Part shown: piece by piece, positions 52,743 to 62,873 of the stretch
Layout of the letters: every line of letters begins with the position of its first letter
Numbering within the stretch: position 1 is the stretch's first letter
Program-made: the position numbers and the translations under genes
NCBI GenBank assembly: GCA_963718195.1
Contig: CAVQYQ010000005.1
Coordinates: 806,001 to 870,000, forward strand
DNA: 64,000 nt
DNA from: MADRE3 sp963718195
GTDB lineage: Bacteria > Desulfobacterota > Desulfobulbia > Desulfobulbales > Desulfocapsaceae
Direction: 5' to 3'
The notes under the pieces: generated by a model
Told to the model about the DNA's origin: nothing
The model's input: the letters and a program-made list of their open reading frames with translations, nothing else
Databases searched by the model: none

Positions 52743-54389
52743 ATGAGATCCCGTCTCTTTTTCCCCTATTTCAGGATCAACAGAAACAGGCTGCAGAAAA
52801 ATGGCAGATTCAACCTGAAACTCCTGCCGATCGGACTCCTTGGTGTAGCCATCTGCATTGCCCTCTACTATATATCCTGGCGGGCCATGGGATATTTCCA
52901 TGCCCAGAGTGAGCTCGGTATCATTCTCAGCATGAAGATATTTCAGATGGTGTGGATCACGATTTTTGCAATGTTACTATTTTCTTCTATGATCACCGGC
53001 GTTTCAACCCTTTACCTGTCCAGGGATAATGAGCTGATTGTCTCATCACCGGTGGACCCGGCAGAACTCTATGGAATGCGGCTTGTAACCACTTTTCTCA
53101 ACACCTCATGGATGGTAATCATTTTCTCTGTGCCTGTCTTTGCCGCATTCGGGATTGTCTTTCAATCCGGCCCCTGGTACTGGCTGCTGCTCATCATAAC
53201 GATCCCAGCCACCGCATTGACTGCCACCAGCGGGGCAATGCTATTCATTATCGTTCTTGTCTACCTTTTCCCGGCCCGACGCACCAAGGACATTATTTTC
53301 TATCTGACCCTCTGCTTTGGTATTTTCCTTTATCTCATTTTTCGGCTGATGCGGCCGGAAGATCTGGTAAACCCAGAAAAATATGGTCAGTTTATTGAAT
53401 ATTTGTCAGCGGTATCCAATCCCGCCGGACCCTGGCTTCCTGCTGGCTGGACCGCGAATTTACTCACCACCTACCTGCTTGACCAGCAGATAGACTGGCT
53501 GCTGCTCAGCCTCATTACCCTCACACCGCTTGTTCTCTATTATATGGGTGAGATCGCTATGGCGAAACTCTTCATCCCTGGATTTTCCAAATCGCAGGAG
53601 TCCTTTGGTGGAAACAGACACTTTGTTTCATCAAGCAACTCTGGTAAAGCCTGGGTGTGGATATTTAAAAAAGAACTCATCTCCTTTCTGAGAGACTCCA
53701 AGGAATGGTCACAATTCTTCATGATTGGTGCCCTTGTTGTTGTCTACCTTTACAATTTCAAAGTTCTTCCGCTGGAACGAACATTCGGCACAGTATACGT
53801 GGCCAACTTGATTGCTTTCGGGAATATCGGCCTTACCGGTTTTCTCTCGGCATCACTTGCCGCACGCTTTGTTTATCCATCAGTTGGTGCTGAAGGCGGC
53901 TCATTTTATCTGATCAAATGCTCACCGCTGACACTCTCCCGCTATCTCTGGTACAAGTACCTTTTCTATGTCACGCCATTCACGCTTCTGACCCTGATTC
54001 TTGTCAGTGTATCCAATCACTTCCTGCAAATCAGCGGCCCAATGTGGTGGATATCACTTATCAGCGCAACCATAACCTGCTGGACCGTGGTCGCAATGGC
54101 ACTTGGTTTTGGGGCACTTTTTGCCGATTATAATGCAGAAAACAGGGCAGCCTCGATGGGCCCCGGGGCGGTTTTTTATCTTTTCTGCTCTATAGCTTAT
54201 GTCCTGGGAGTCCTTTTTTCCGGTTTTTCTCCGACATACAGGCTCATGAGGAACTGGATTGCCCATAGCGGAATAGTGCTGATGGATGCACTGCTGATAG
54301 CCGTCTGGGCTATCGGGGTAATCGCGATTTCAGTTTCTATCGCATTTCTGATCTGCAAAAGAGGTATTGGTGCGTTGCACCCTCAGTAA
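52743..54389 (+). CDS. ABC-2-type exporter permease
   Basis: 548 residues with about 12 hydrophobic segments, in two groups separated by a cytoplasmic loop (about 275-310). Sequence near the start (LYLSRDNELIVSSPVDPAELYGMRL) matches the loop of large single-chain exporter permeases. The substrate is unknown. It forms a unit with the preceding ATPase. Confidence 0.85.
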   Translation: MRSRLFFPYFRINRNRLQKNGRFNLKLLPIGLLGVAICIALYYISWRAMGYFHAQSELGIILSMKIFQMVWITIFAMLLFSSMITGVSTLYLSRDNELIVSSPVDPAELYGMRLVTTFLNTSWMVIIFSVPVFAAFGIVFQSGPWYWLLLIITIPATALTATSGAMLFIIVLVYLFPARRTKDIIFYLTLCFGIFLYLIFRLMRPEDLVNPEKYGQFIEYLSAVSNPAGPWLPAGWTANLLTTYLLDQQIDWLLLSLITLTPLVLYYMGEIAMAKLFIPGFSKSQESFGGNRHFVSSSNSGKAWVWIFKKELISFLRDSKEWSQFFMIGALVVVYLYNFKVLPLERTFGTVYVANLIAFGNIGLTGFLSASLAARFVYPSVGAEGGSFYLIKCSPLTLSRYLWYKYLFYVTPFTLLTLILVSVSNHFLQISGPMWWISLISATITCWTVVAMALGFGALFADYNAENRAASMGPGAVFYLFCSIAYVLGVLFSGFSPTYRLMRNWIAHSGIVLMDALLIAVWAIGVIAISVSIAFLICKRGIGALHPQ

Positions 54390-54454
54390 ACGATCACGCG
54401 TAAACCGTGGGTAAATAACAAAGTGAACAATCCTGACACCCACTCACCGGCCGG

Positions 54455-55207
54455 TTAGCCCATGATAGCGTAGCCTCCGTCAACGGTTATGACCTGTCCC
54501 TGGATCATATTGGAAAGATTACTGCACAGGAAAAGTGTTACATCCGCTACATCGTCTGGTGTGGTGAGGCGACCCAGCGGTGTCCTGGCAAGGGCATTTT
54601 CCAGGATCTCCTCACGGTTGGGAAATTTTTTTAAGGCATCCGTATCAACAGCCCCGGCACTCACCGTATTAACGAGTATCCCACGAGGACCAAGTTCAAC
54701 CGCAAGATGTCTGACCAACGACTCCAAAGCTGCCTTGGAGGCGCCAACAGTTGTATAATTTTGAATCGCCCTGACCGATCCGAGGCTTGAAACTGCAATA
54801 ACCCGCGCCCCGGTTTTCATCAGTGGCAACCCATTCTGAACAAGGCTTAACAATGCCCGGGCATTGATATCCATTGCCCAGTTCCAATGACGCTCGGTGA
54901 GTTCCGTAACCGGCTTCAAGACACCCGAGGCAGCGTTACTGACCAGTACATCAAGGGACTGAAACTCGCCAGTAATAACTTCAAACATTTGTTTCACATC
55001 ATCTTCTTTGGCAACATTGGCCTTTACTATCAGACAGCGCTGTCCTCGTTTCTCCACTTCTGTCGCGGTATTCTGGGCGTCCTGTCGATGCCTGACATAG
55101 TTAACCACAACATCCATTCCGTGTTCGGCAAGACGTATGGCAATTGCCCGGCCGATACCCCGGGATCCCCCGGTAATAAGAGCAACGCGACCAGTCATGT
55201 TAAACAT
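54455..55207 (-). CDS. fabL: Enoyl-[acyl-carrier-protein] reductase, FabL type
   Basis: 250 residues. SDR family: ALITGGSRGIGRAIA (NADPH), NAASG, and the Y-x6-K site NYTTVGASKAALESLVRHLAVELGPRGI. The FabL hallmark ADTDALKKFPNRE-like stretch (AVDTDALKKFPNREEI) is present. FabL, known from Bacillus, catalyses the last reduction in fatty acid elongation and is less sensitive to triclosan than FabI. Start ATG 55207 follows GAGG. A few related SDRs have other substrates. Confidence 0.82.
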   Translation of the reverse strand: MFNMTGRVALITGGSRGIGRAIAIRLAEHGMDVVVNYVRHRQDAQNTATEVEKRGQRCLIVKANVAKEDDVKQMFEVITGEFQSLDVLVSNAASGVLKPVTELTERHWNWAMDINARALLSLVQNGLPLMKTGARVIAVSSLGSVRAIQNYTTVGASKAALESLVRHLAVELGPRGILVNTVSAGAVDTDALKKFPNREEILENALARTPLGRLTTPDDVADVTLFLCSNLSNMIQGQVITVDGGYAIMG

Positions 55208-55369
55208 AATGAGTCCTCAGTTAAAAGATGTGATAAAACACTGACTGATGGTCATCAGCATAATGGATGGAACAATTTCTTCTGCTTAAAGAACGTTGAC
55301 TATAATGATTAACAATCTCTATATCAAGTACTCACATAATTCATACTGCGTCGCTCTCTCGAGTAAATG

Positions 55370-56305
55370 CTATCTGGAAACCCCAAGAGAAATCCGTTTA
55401 GCAACGCTGGTGAAAAAGCGGAAAGGATTAAAAGGAACCGGACTTAAACAGAGCGGTGCGATAAATCCTGATGGTGAGAAGGCCGGAGGAGTAATTGCAC
55501 CATATGTTATGTTTTCACCATAACTTCCGTTCAGCTTTCGCCTGCGGGCGGCACGCCATACCGGGCATAGGTGAGCTTCGAGCTCGAGAACATCCAGCAA
55601 TGCTGTATCAAGTGCAACAGGATCTGCACTCATGGCCACGCAGCCAAGATTCAAGGGATCGCCGTTTACCGGACCTTCACGATGCATGGCGATTATTCCG
55701 TCTGCAATCGCTATGTTTTCAGGGAGGAGTTCCACAAGGTCCAGCATCAAATCGCCAAACCTGGTGTGCGAAGAACCGTTTTTCATATGGGCAACAGCTT
55801 TTCGCATTCCGCAGACAATACCAAAGAGATTCTTTACTGCAGCAGTCAGATACATCTGATTATGGGCTTTTACCTTCGGCAGGTTAACAAACAGATCACA
55901 ATCTAGTGACTCTTCGGCAATCCCGATTGTGACTCCATGGGATAAAGACGTCATTCTCACTGTCTTAAAAGGGAGAACCGTGATATCCAGATGAGCAATT
56001 TTATCGTCAATAGCGTGCCGGCGTAAGACGGAATCGACGCTTCCAAAAGCTGGTGAATCACCGAGAACAACGCGCGCCCCGCAATCCACAAACCATTCCG
56101 CAACAGCACGTATAAAATTTCCGTCGGTACAGGCCAGGGCTGGCGCTCTTCCACTGATCAGATTAGGTTTCAAGAGTACCTTCCTGCCGTAAAACTGCTG
56201 TCCTGACACAAGAAGATGTTTACTGCCGTCGAGAAACGTTTTTATATCGTTAATATCATAGGTTTCAGCCCGCGCGAGCATAACCTGAATCGAATGAGAT
56301 ATCAT
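55370..56305 (-). CDS. DUF362-domain protein
   Basis: 311 residues from ATG 56305 (GTG 56323 is an alternative; neither has a clear ribosome site). DUF362 motifs: VLLKPNL, DSPAF, VNLPKVKAHNQMYLTAAVKNLFG (about 140-162), ADGI and DPVALDTAL. The family is tied to iron-sulfur or redox roles in anaerobes; many members carry ferredoxin domains, but this one ends without them. It lies 160 bases upstream of fabL on the same strand. Confidence 0.85.
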   Translation of the reverse strand: MISHSIQVMLARAETYDINDIKTFLDGSKHLLVSGQQFYGRKVLLKPNLISGRAPALACTDGNFIRAVAEWFVDCGARVVLGDSPAFGSVDSVLRRHAIDDKIAHLDITVLPFKTVRMTSLSHGVTIGIAEESLDCDLFVNLPKVKAHNQMYLTAAVKNLFGIVCGMRKAVAHMKNGSSHTRFGDLMLDLVELLPENIAIADGIIAMHREGPVNGDPLNLGCVAMSADPVALDTALLDVLELEAHLCPVWRAARRRKLNGSYGENITYGAITPPAFSPSGFIAPLCLSPVPFNPFRFFTSVAKRISLGVSR

Positions 56306-56323
56306 TGGGTTAAAATGATGCAC

Positions 56324-56644
56324 TTAAAATAGAGAAAAGCCGATTTCGAGGGGAATCGATACCGGCTTTTCTGGGAGAAAGGAGAGAAGATTTTTAAACA
56401 TAATAACCTATTGCAAACTTCAGACCAAAAAACAAAATAACTTATTTTTCTTATTATATATAAAAACTTAACTTATACTATGAAGAAATGTGTGACCGTT
56501 TTTCTTCCTCATTCCGTACAATTATTTTTACCAATACCCGACAAACGCTTCCAGAACACTTCATAGAACAATAAATCAACACCTTGGGATATATAATAAT
56601 TTTTACCAGGTAGGTATGAATATTAGTACTGTGGTTCCCATTGT
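56324..56644. other. AT-rich intergenic region with a terminator-like stem
   Basis: 321 bases. The stem at 56333-56372 is listed separately. The rest is very AT-rich (56380-56480) with TATATAT and similar runs, and may contain the DUF362 promoter. No gene is seen. Confidence 0.45.
56333..56372 (-). terminator. Stem-loop downstream of serA
   Basis: AGAAAAGCCG (56333-56342) pairs exactly with CGGCTTTTCT (56363-56372); an inner CGATT/AATCG pair extends it. It can act on either strand. It lies 270 bases after the serA stop and 30 bases before the DUF362 start, reading the minus strand. Confidence 0.65.
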
Positions 56645-57829
56645 CTACCTGGAAAAAGAAATAACGCGGGTCCTGATAACATTTTCATTTGCTTCAATAT
56701 CTGCCACAGCTTCTGCAGTTACACCTGATTCCATGTCAATTATATTATATCCAAGCCTGCCGTTCGACTCGTTCTTGAAAGAATCGATGTTAATACCGTA
56801 GCCACCGATTACGTTGGTAATAAAGGCTATCATACCGGGTACGTCATTGTTTATGACAATAAGCCTGTCCTTGACGAGATCGGAAGGAATGGTCTCGATA
56901 TTGGGAAAATTGACACTGTTGGTGATATTGCCGTAGAGTAAATAGTTAACCATCTCGCGGACTGCCATAACAGCACATTTCTCCTCTGACTCAGAGGTGG
57001 AAGCACCGAGGTGCGGGGTGAGCAGTATCTTGCTGTGTCCGATTAATTTTTCTGTTGGAAAATCTGCTATATACCCGTCCAGCTGACCGCTCTCCAGGCC
57101 ATTCAGGACGGCCTGTTCATCGACGATCGGTCCACGGGCGTAATTGACCAGGATCGCTCCCCGTTTCATCCTCGAAATGAAGGCGTCATTGACCAGCCCC
57201 CTGGTTTTATCCATTAGCGGAACATGAAGGCTGACAATATCTGCGTCACCGATACAGTCATCAAGAGATTGAGTAAATTGAACTTCAGGGAGCAACATGT
57301 GAATATTGGCCAGCACCGGCTTGGGGTCGAAGCCCTTGACATTCATATGACGATGGATGCCGCCGTTGGCCAGCCGTACACCGATCTGGCCGAGCCCGAT
57401 GACGGCCAGATTCTTACCGGCAATTTCTACCCCACGAAATGCAGCCTTTTGTTTTTCCACCTCTCCGCCCACGTTCTCAGGATCAAGTTGTCTCAGCGAA
57501 TCACAGAACTCTATCCCCTTCCAGATATTTCTCTGCCAGACGCCTATCATCGGGAATACCAGGTCGACAACGGCATTTGCGTTCGCTCCAGGGGTGTTAA
57601 ACACGCATATACCCCTTTCAGTGGCCCGATCAACCGAGATGTTGTTGACCCCGGCGCCTGCCCGGGTCACCGCCAGCAGGGATTCATAATCGTCGGTATT
57701 AACCCGTGAACTCCTGACGAGGATTCCCTGGGGATCGGGCTCAGTGGTAGAAACGGAAAACTGTTCACCTAAAATTTGAAGACCTTCTTTGGCGATATTG
57801 TTGATCTTTTTAATTCGAAAAGCGTTCAC
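56645..57829 (-). CDS. serA: D-3-phosphoglycerate dehydrogenase
   Basis: 394 residues from GTG 57829 (AAGGAG six bases upstream). Oxidises 3-phosphoglycerate for serine synthesis. NAD motif LAVIGLGQIGVRLANGG, catalytic Arg in NYARGPIVDE, Glu in DFPTEKL-type region and His in TPHLGASTSESEEKCA. It lacks the intervening domain and has one ACT domain (about 320-394) for allosteric control. Adjacent downstream is a radical SAM gene on the same strand. Confidence 0.93.
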   Translation of the reverse strand: MNAFRIKKINNIAKEGLQILGEQFSVSTTEPDPQGILVRSSRVNTDDYESLLAVTRAGAGVNNISVDRATERGICVFNTPGANANAVVDLVFPMIGVWQRNIWKGIEFCDSLRQLDPENVGGEVEKQKAAFRGVEIAGKNLAVIGLGQIGVRLANGGIHRHMNVKGFDPKPVLANIHMLLPEVQFTQSLDDCIGDADIVSLHVPLMDKTRGLVNDAFISRMKRGAILVNYARGPIVDEQAVLNGLESGQLDGYIADFPTEKLIGHSKILLTPHLGASTSESEEKCAVMAVREMVNYLLYGNITNSVNFPNIETIPSDLVKDRLIVINNDVPGMIAFITNVIGGYGINIDSFKNESNGRLGYNIIDMESGVTAEAVADIEANENVIRTRVISFSR

Positions 57830-57874
57830 ATCTTGCTCCTTTTATTGGTAACTGCTACCTGCTTATTATTCATA

Positions 57875-59599
57875 TTAGTCATGCGGTACCTGGATAAAAC
57901 TGGTTCCCTTTTCTTCTGCAATTATTTGCACACGGTGCAGACGCAGTACGTTTTCCTCACGCTCAGACAAAAAACGCACAATACCCCGAGATGATTTCAC
58001 CTCATACCCGATATGGGACAACGATTCACGGGAAAAAGGATAAAAAACCGACTTTTTGAAGAAATAGGGGCGATCATTCTTTCCATAGCAGCCTTCGAGA
58101 GTCTCCGGAAGACGACTGAATAGGGTTTTCCGGAATGAATCAATCGCCAGCGCCGCTTCTTTCAGGTGATCCGGTAAAAATCGATGGCCACATCGAAGCC
58201 AGTCATAACAGAGCAGTTCCCTGAGAAGCGGGAAATCGTCCCTGGATTTGAGGTGATCAAGCAGAATACGGCTCAGCGTCTCCTGAGTGGCTGCTTTCCA
58301 GAAATATCCGTACTCGAGTAATCGGCTTGTAAGAGTTGCAAAGAACAACGACATATCCTCCCCACTGCCCAAGAGATATTTCCAGATGGATATAAAGTAT
58401 CGATTATTAACGTACTTTTCCACGCACTCACCCAGCCAGTAAAGATCACGCAGGCTGTTGGCATCGAGCCATCTGTTTGAAAACACGCTGTACGGCGGAC
58501 GCTTACTGGCTCGAAATTCGTCCTGTAAGGCCTGGGATTCAATGATCGTTCCAGGGAGTACTTTCAGCAATCCCATCTGGATATAGTGGGGCTCCATTGC
58601 AAAAATATCGTTGAGCGATTGATAAAATGTTTCTTTTGTTTCGTTGGGCAACCCAAGTATCAGGTCTGCGTGGAGATGAATATTCTCTAATTTCCGGAGC
58701 TTCTGGACAACCAGAGCAGCTGACTGGGGATCAATCGGTCGCCTGATTGCCTCGAGGGTGTCGCCATGTGTCGACTGGATACCGATTTCAAATTGAAATC
58801 GATTCGCTTCCATCCCTTCGAGGAAGGAAAACATTTCATCGGTGAAACGGTCAGGGGCGATCTCAAAGTGAAACAGGGTGTGGCCACCGTGCTCTTGCAG
58901 GTATTTCCAGATCTTGAGCGCCCGTTCAGGAATATCATTAAAGGTCCGATCGATAAAACGTAGCACCGAAGGTTTGTAGGTCAGGATATCAGAGAGTTCC
59001 GTAATAACGCGGTCAACAGGTTTATGGTACAGCCCCTTCTCGGCAGATGATAAACAATAGGTGCAGGAGAAGGGGCATCCCCGTGAAGATTCATAGTAGA
59101 TATGTCTGTTTTTCAGTGGCCCTGAAAAATCTTCCGATCTATACGGGTAACCAAAATCAACGCTGCCGCTCCTGAAAAATGGGGTATTGTAGGAATATTG
59201 AAGCCTCCTTGCCGGTAGGGCAGCGTAAAAAGATCTGTCAGCTCCTTCAATGCTGCCCAGGTATATCGACACCCTCTCTGATTGTCCCAGCGCCCGGCCG
59301 ACGATCTCGGCCTGGGGGCCGCCCACAACAAACCGGAATGATACATCTATCAGCAACAGATCCGTTATCAGGTCGATTATCAGGTCACTATTCCAGATCG
59401 CCGAAGAAAAAAAGAAATAATCCGGCTTACCACTACTTAAACGCTGGATAAGGACATAATAGGGATCGTTGATGGTATATTGACAGATTTCAACCGCACT
59501 GTCAGGTATATGGTGCTCAAGCTCGTTACGCAGATAAAAGAGAGCCAGACATGAATGGGTATATCGCGCATTTATCCCTACTGCCTTGATTTTCAACAA
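57875..59599 (-). CDS. B12-binding-type radical SAM protein with DUF4080 C-terminus
   Basis: 574 residues. An N-terminal Rossmann-like (B12-binding) domain (about 1-150), the radical SAM core with CxxxCxxC in SRGCPFSCTYCLSSAEKG (about 173-190), a TIM-barrel region and a DUF4080 C-terminal domain. The B12-binding motif DxHxxG is not obvious, so cobalamin use is doubtful. The start is a TTG run (59594-59599) after GTGAGGAA; the second TTG gives better spacing. It is next to serA but its substrate is unknown. Confidence 0.82.
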   Translation of the reverse strand: MLKIKAVGINARYTHSCLALFYLRNELEHHIPDSAVEICQYTINDPYYVLIQRLSSGKPDYFFFSSAIWNSDLIIDLITDLLLIDVSFRFVVGGPQAEIVGRALGQSERVSIYLGSIEGADRSFYAALPARRLQYSYNTPFFRSGSVDFGYPYRSEDFSGPLKNRHIYYESSRGCPFSCTYCLSSAEKGLYHKPVDRVITELSDILTYKPSVLRFIDRTFNDIPERALKIWKYLQEHGGHTLFHFEIAPDRFTDEMFSFLEGMEANRFQFEIGIQSTHGDTLEAIRRPIDPQSAALVVQKLRKLENIHLHADLILGLPNETKETFYQSLNDIFAMEPHYIQMGLLKVLPGTIIESQALQDEFRASKRPPYSVFSNRWLDANSLRDLYWLGECVEKYVNNRYFISIWKYLLGSGEDMSLFFATLTSRLLEYGYFWKAATQETLSRILLDHLKSRDDFPLLRELLCYDWLRCGHRFLPDHLKEAALAIDSFRKTLFSRLPETLEGCYGKNDRPYFFKKSVFYPFSRESLSHIGYEVKSSRGIVRFLSEREENVLRLHRVQIIAEEKGTSFIQVPHD

Positions 59600-59723
59600 T
59601 TCCTCACCCTGTTACCCAAATAGTTTTTTCTTAGCATTGTCAGTCATATTGCTTATTAGTAATTATTCATAAAGTACAACTTCTCATATCATCAATCCAT
59701 GTTTCATAGATATTGGGGTCGTT

Positions 59724-62700
59724 ATGATAAAACTGTTTACCACGTTCATTTACACAATCGCAATTACATTGGTTTTTTTTATGTCGCTGTCCACCGCTTC
59801 TCACGCACAGGCTGTAAAATCGATACCGCATATTGAGTTGGCAATCTCCTTTGACCTTGCCCATACACTTCTACGCGGCACCATGAAAGTTCAAATGAGC
59901 CCGGGCCAGTCCCTTACCTTCAGCCTTGACAGCCTGACGGTGACCGGGGCACTGATAAGCTCTCCGGGACAGGAAAACCAGATTATCACACTGAGTGAGT
60001 CCTCCGTTCTCGATCTTGAGGCGACACCGCATGAAAAGACCCTGATCCTGTCATATGAAAAATCGGTCCCCGCTACCTTCAGGGACACCATCTCTTCTGA
60101 CTCGATTGTACTCACCTCTGTCTGGCATCCGCTGCCAGACAGGAAATCGACATTCTCGCTGGAAGCCATGGTGCCTGAAGGATTTACTGCCGTCAGTGAA
60201 TCGGATACATTCACAGATACGACTCCTGGCGGGTCAGCCTTTTTCTCTTTCTCGCAACCGGTTTTCAGTCTCACTTTTGCAGCGGCACCCTATGTCAGGG
60301 ATAGCAGCGAAGTGCGAGACGGCCTTTCGGTTCACACCCTCTTTTTTCCGGAAGATCAGCAGATGGCAGGCGACTACCTTCTTGCTGCGGTTGGCTATAT
60401 CAAACGATATGAGAAAGAGATTGGCACATTTCCCTACAATCATTACCTGATTGTAGCAAACAGAAATCCCACCGGTTTTGGATTACCGACATTTACCTTG
60501 CTCGGCCAGCAGGTCCTGCGACTCCCCTTTATCAGGGAAACCTCGCTTGGCCATGAAATTCTTCATTCATGGTTTGGCAACAGTATCAGTGTCAATTCCG
60601 ATTCAGGGAACTGGTGCGAGGGGCTGACCACCTACCTTGCCGATATGGCTTTTCGCGAAGACCAGCATCATGGTGACCTTTCCAGAAAAGAGAAAATCCA
60701 GGAATACCTCAGTTATGTGGAACATGACACACTGCCGCTGAAGGAATTTAATTTCGCCGGTCACAGCAGCATCACCAATCGAGACGCCAGGGCTGTTGGT
60801 TATGGACGTTCAGCCATGCTGTTCCACGAGCTCAAACTCCGGGTCGGAGAAGAGTCTTTCGACAGGGCAATCCGACTGTTCTATCAGCGATATCAAAATT
60901 CTGGCGCCTCCTGGCAGGATATCCAAGATCTTTTTGAAGAGATCTCATCTATCAATCTTGACCGTTTTTTTACTGAACGGCTCGCCACTGTTGAGCTGCC
61001 TCAATTGGAAGTGAGTGATGTACAACTGCACCAGCAAAATGACCGAGCATCACTTTCCTTTTCCTTAGAGCAAAAAAGCTCCGAACCATTCGAATTAAAT
61101 GTGCCTTTCAAGATCATGACGATGCGCGGAGAACTGGATTTCACCCGGTTGATCAATGAAAAAACAACAACCATTGATGTTGAAATCAAAGGGCATCCGC
61201 TTGAACTCGTTATCGATAAAAATTATGACATCATGCGATCGCTTTCTGACCAGGAGTACGTTCCCATCTGGTCGCAACTGCTGGGAAGCAGGAAAACCAC
61301 GGTAATTCTGGCTGACCAGCAGCAGCGTGCTCTCTATCAGCCGCTATTGGATTTGGCTTCACGTTATTCCTGGCAGATAATGGAGCAACCGGAATTAAAA
61401 AATGTCGACTTGACCAATGGGTTTCTTATTTTTCTCGGAACCTCCAGTGCTCTGTCGCGCGGTATGTATGGAACTCCGTCTCACCCTCAAGATGGTTTTA
61501 CTCTTGACATTCGAAAGCACCCCTCAAGACCGCAGCAGCCTGTTGCCCTGATCTCCTCCAGCAGCGAAGCAGAAACAGCAGGTGTTGTATCTCGCTTATC
61601 CCACTACGGCAAATACTCCTATCTGCATTTTAAAAGCGGGCGCGTATCTGAGAGAAACAGGAATCAGGCAGACCATGGAATACGTGTCGCAATTACTGAA
61701 AAACCTGGTGGCTTTGCCTTAGTGCACCAAAACGATTTCGATAACCTCATCGAACAGCTTGCCAACTACCAGGTTGTTTATATAGGGGAAACCCACACTT
61801 CCCGAGCTGATCATCTGCTCCAGATGATGATCATCGAAGCACTGCACCACAAAAATCCGGCCCTGGCAATCGGCATGGAGATGTTTCCCCGTTCAAGCCA
61901 GCACGCACTCGATCAATATATCCAGGACAGCGACTTCAGCGAGGCACGGTTCCTGCGGGAATCCCGCTATTATGAGGTCTGGAGCTATGATTTCAGATTA
62001 TTCAGACCACTATTTTCCTATGCGAAAAAACACAAGATCGATGTTGTCGGACTAAATGCTGATCGAAAAATAGTTAGTTCCATATTCAAGGCAAACGGTC
62101 TTGACGGATTGACCATTGAAGAAATCAGGGAACTGCCCCCTGACCGCGTCCTCGATATGGCTGGTTACGCGGATCGTCTCCGCGAGACATACGCCTTTCA
62201 TGGCAGTGGAGAAGAAGGAACAGACTCCTTCAACGGTTTTATTCAGGCCCAGGCTGTCTGGGATGAGACAATGGCAGAATCGATCCGCAACTACCTGGAT
62301 GAAAACCCGTCAAAAAAGATGGTGGTGATTGCAGGATCTCAGCACACTCGAAAAGATTCAGGCATCCCCCCCCGTGTTGCAAGAGAGAAAAAAGTTCGCC
62401 AGGCAAGTGTCCTCAATCTGGCAACCAGCCAACTCTCGGCGGCTCAGCTTGGTGCCACTTCCGATTATCTTTTCATGCTCGATGTCCCCGATTTCCCGCC
62501 GCAGGGGAAAATCGGTGTCGTCCTTCAGAAAACCGGTGAACCAGATATACCGGGGATGAAGATCATTGAAATAAACAGCTCTTCCGGTGCGGCTCAAGCA
62601 GGTCTGCAGAATAATGATATAATCACCCAAATCAACAATCAGCCGGTTAAGCATATGGATGACATCCGCACCACAATGCTTGACAAATCTGTCGGAGAAA

Positions 62701-62804
62701 TTATTACAATTGTGGTAAAACGAGAGGACAAAAACGGGGACATAACTGACCACACCGTCAGCATCACCCTGTATAATCCCGATATGAAAAGAGCCCACCC
62801 GTAA
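59724..62804 (+). CDS. Exported M1-like peptidase / ChaN / PDZ fusion protein
   Basis: 1026 residues. A signal peptide (cleavage near AQA, residue 30), an M1-type metallopeptidase region (~35-500) with HEILH at 277-281, the second zinc Glu at 299 (18 residues later) and YGRSAMLFHEL at ~360; the GAMEN motif is replaced by a G-x-GLPTF sequence. A ChaN-like domain (~670-930) follows: VVYIGETHTSRADH, GMEMFPRSSQ and IAGSQHTR. A PDZ domain ends the protein (~940-1015). M1 enzymes cleave N-terminal residues; ChaN proteins bind heme; PDZ domains bind C-termini. The combination suggests an envelope protein in heme or protein quality handling, but this is inference. Confidence 0.8.
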   Translation: MIKLFTTFIYTIAITLVFFMSLSTASHAQAVKSIPHIELAISFDLAHTLLRGTMKVQMSPGQSLTFSLDSLTVTGALISSPGQENQIITLSESSVLDLEATPHEKTLILSYEKSVPATFRDTISSDSIVLTSVWHPLPDRKSTFSLEAMVPEGFTAVSESDTFTDTTPGGSAFFSFSQPVFSLTFAAAPYVRDSSEVRDGLSVHTLFFPEDQQMAGDYLLAAVGYIKRYEKEIGTFPYNHYLIVANRNPTGFGLPTFTLLGQQVLRLPFIRETSLGHEILHSWFGNSISVNSDSGNWCEGLTTYLADMAFREDQHHGDLSRKEKIQEYLSYVEHDTLPLKEFNFAGHSSITNRDARAVGYGRSAMLFHELKLRVGEESFDRAIRLFYQRYQNSGASWQDIQDLFEEISSINLDRFFTERLATVELPQLEVSDVQLHQQNDRASLSFSLEQKSSEPFELNVPFKIMTMRGELDFTRLINEKTTTIDVEIKGHPLELVIDKNYDIMRSLSDQEYVPIWSQLLGSRKTTVILADQQQRALYQPLLDLASRYSWQIMEQPELKNVDLTNGFLIFLGTSSALSRGMYGTPSHPQDGFTLDIRKHPSRPQQPVALISSSSEAETAGVVSRLSHYGKYSYLHFKSGRVSERNRNQADHGIRVAITEKPGGFALVHQNDFDNLIEQLANYQVVYIGETHTSRADHLLQMMIIEALHHKNPALAIGMEMFPRSSQHALDQYIQDSDFSEARFLRESRYYEVWSYDFRLFRPLFSYAKKHKIDVVGLNADRKIVSSIFKANGLDGLTIEEIRELPPDRVLDMAGYADRLRETYAFHGSGEEGTDSFNGFIQAQAVWDETMAESIRNYLDENPSKKMVVIAGSQHTRKDSGIPPRVAREKKVRQASVLNLATSQLSAAQLGATSDYLFMLDVPDFPPQGKIGVVLQKTGEPDIPGMKIIEINSSSGAAQAGLQNNDIITQINNQPVKHMDDIRTTMLDKSVGEIITIVVKREDKNGDITDHTVSITLYNPDMKRAHP

Positions 62805-62873
62805 AAAACAGATGCAGACGTGCAGTTAAAAGAGGACAGGACAACGGAAACCGTTACTTAGATAAGAGGATTT

